Positions 19,833-20,122 of a stretch of 20,122 bases of DNA are shown here, piece after piece. The stretch's first letter is position 1, and each line of letters begins with the position of its first letter. The notes under the pieces were generated by a model. The model did no database searches. It was not told the origin of the DNA and saw only the letters and a list, made by a program, of their open reading frames with translations. The stretch comes from Antrodiella citrinella (Eukaryota; Basidiomycota; Agaricomycetes; Polyporales; Steccherinaceae), in the NCBI GenBank assembly GCA_004802725.1, contig SGPM01000428.1:1-20122 (forward strand), in the 5' to 3' direction. The position numbers and the translations under genes were made by a program.

Positions 19833-20122
19833 GTCAGGTCTATCTTTCTGCGATATCGTTGTCAAGCCTGGGGGATAGGACTACCAAAGCGTACATCAGC
19901 TCTCCGTTGGCACATCGACATTCTTACCCTGAGCGTCGCGTTCCCTCAGGCTCGCCGCGAGCTTTCTGTACGGCTGAACGCGGAAATGAGAATATAGTCG
20001 TATGCATGACAGAAAGTGGCGACCCACCTCTTTCTCTGCGTCGGACATTGTCCGCCACTTCGCCCCAGCGGCAATAGCGACAGTGACGTTGCGAGGAGAG
20101 GCTGAGGATTTAGCAAACTCAC
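19833..20122. repeat. Right arm of an inverted duplication (partner 7025-7328)
   Basis: This is the reverse complement of 7025-7328 with two substitutions and one net 14-nt gap by eye. It is truncated by the window end, so the real arm is longer. Confidence 0.93.
19896..20122 (-). CDS. 3' end of a second HMG-box gene copy (partial)
   Basis: Partial structure: complement(join(19896..19973,20028..>20122)). The frame, splice sites, 54-nt last intron and TGA stop match the last two exons of the four-box HMG gene at 5653-7251. The one coding difference makes residue 383 Gly instead of Ala. Reading frame and splice signals are intact, so nothing seen here marks it as dead. The 5' part lies outside the window, so whether the copy is complete is unknown. 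An assembly join of two haplotypes could also give this picture. Confidence 0.75.
   Translation of the reverse strand, partial: EFAKSSASPRNVTVAIAAGAKWRTMSDAEKEVGRHFLSCIRLYSHFRVQPYRKLAASLRERDAQGKNVDVPTES

Noticed and set aside
5653..20122. Mating-type locus suggested by an HMG gene and an inverted repeat
   Set aside because: No homeodomain, pheromone or receptor gene was found. The HMG boxes are degenerate, and the protein carries a mitochondrial-type leader, which fits an organelle protein better.
7025..20122. Terminal inverted repeats of a large transposon
   Set aside because: The arms are the end of a host-like gene, not transposon termini, and no transposase, helicase or integrase is present between them.

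Overview
The window is nuclear DNA of a filamentous basidiomycete, most likely an Agaricomycete. Genes are packed on both strands and broken by many introns, nearly all 45-80 nt with GTRNGT-type donors and YAG acceptors. F-box relatives of a kind common in mushrooms and polypores are present, alongside a Yrb2/RanBP3-type Ran-binding protein and an Inp2/vezatin-type protein. No bacterial operons, tRNA, rRNA, CRISPR array or complete transposon were seen. All exon structures were built by hand from splice signals, frame continuity and protein-family sense.

Layout, left to right. 1-464: weak candidate for the start of a minus-strand gene running off the edge. 947-3006 (-): M17 leucine aminopeptidase, 11 exons, 510 aa, with a possible mitochondrial presequence. 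3007-3902: non-coding, with four CACGTG boxes. 3903-5271 (+): two-exon F-box protein. 5653-7251 (+): eight-exon protein with a mitochondrial-type presequence and four degenerate HMG boxes, each cut by a phase-0 intron just before a Pro-Tyr pair. 7570-9456 (+): remnants of a BTB-type gene and of an F-box/leucine-rich gene, both disrupted. 9898-12733 (-): Ran-binding-domain protein of the RanBP3/Yrb2/Hba1 type, 7 exons, 770 aa. 13625-13951 (-): possible 68-aa single-pass membrane protein. 14294-15677 (-): multi-exon orphan gene. 15704-16416: probable divergent promoter with GATA-type repeats. 16417-19382 (+): membrane protein with an Inp2/vezatin myosin-binding region, 886 aa. 19833-20122: near-identical inverted copy of the 3' end of the HMG-box gene.

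The most notable observations are the inverted duplication of the HMG-box gene end, with arms about 12.5 kb apart and the right arm running off the window, and the four-box architecture of that gene with introns at equivalent positions. Together they suggest a mitochondrial HMG protein built by internal box duplication and recently duplicated as a gene. The other intact genes serve unrelated housekeeping roles (peptide turnover, nuclear export, organelle inheritance, ubiquitin-ligase substrate choice), so no functional cluster is apparent.
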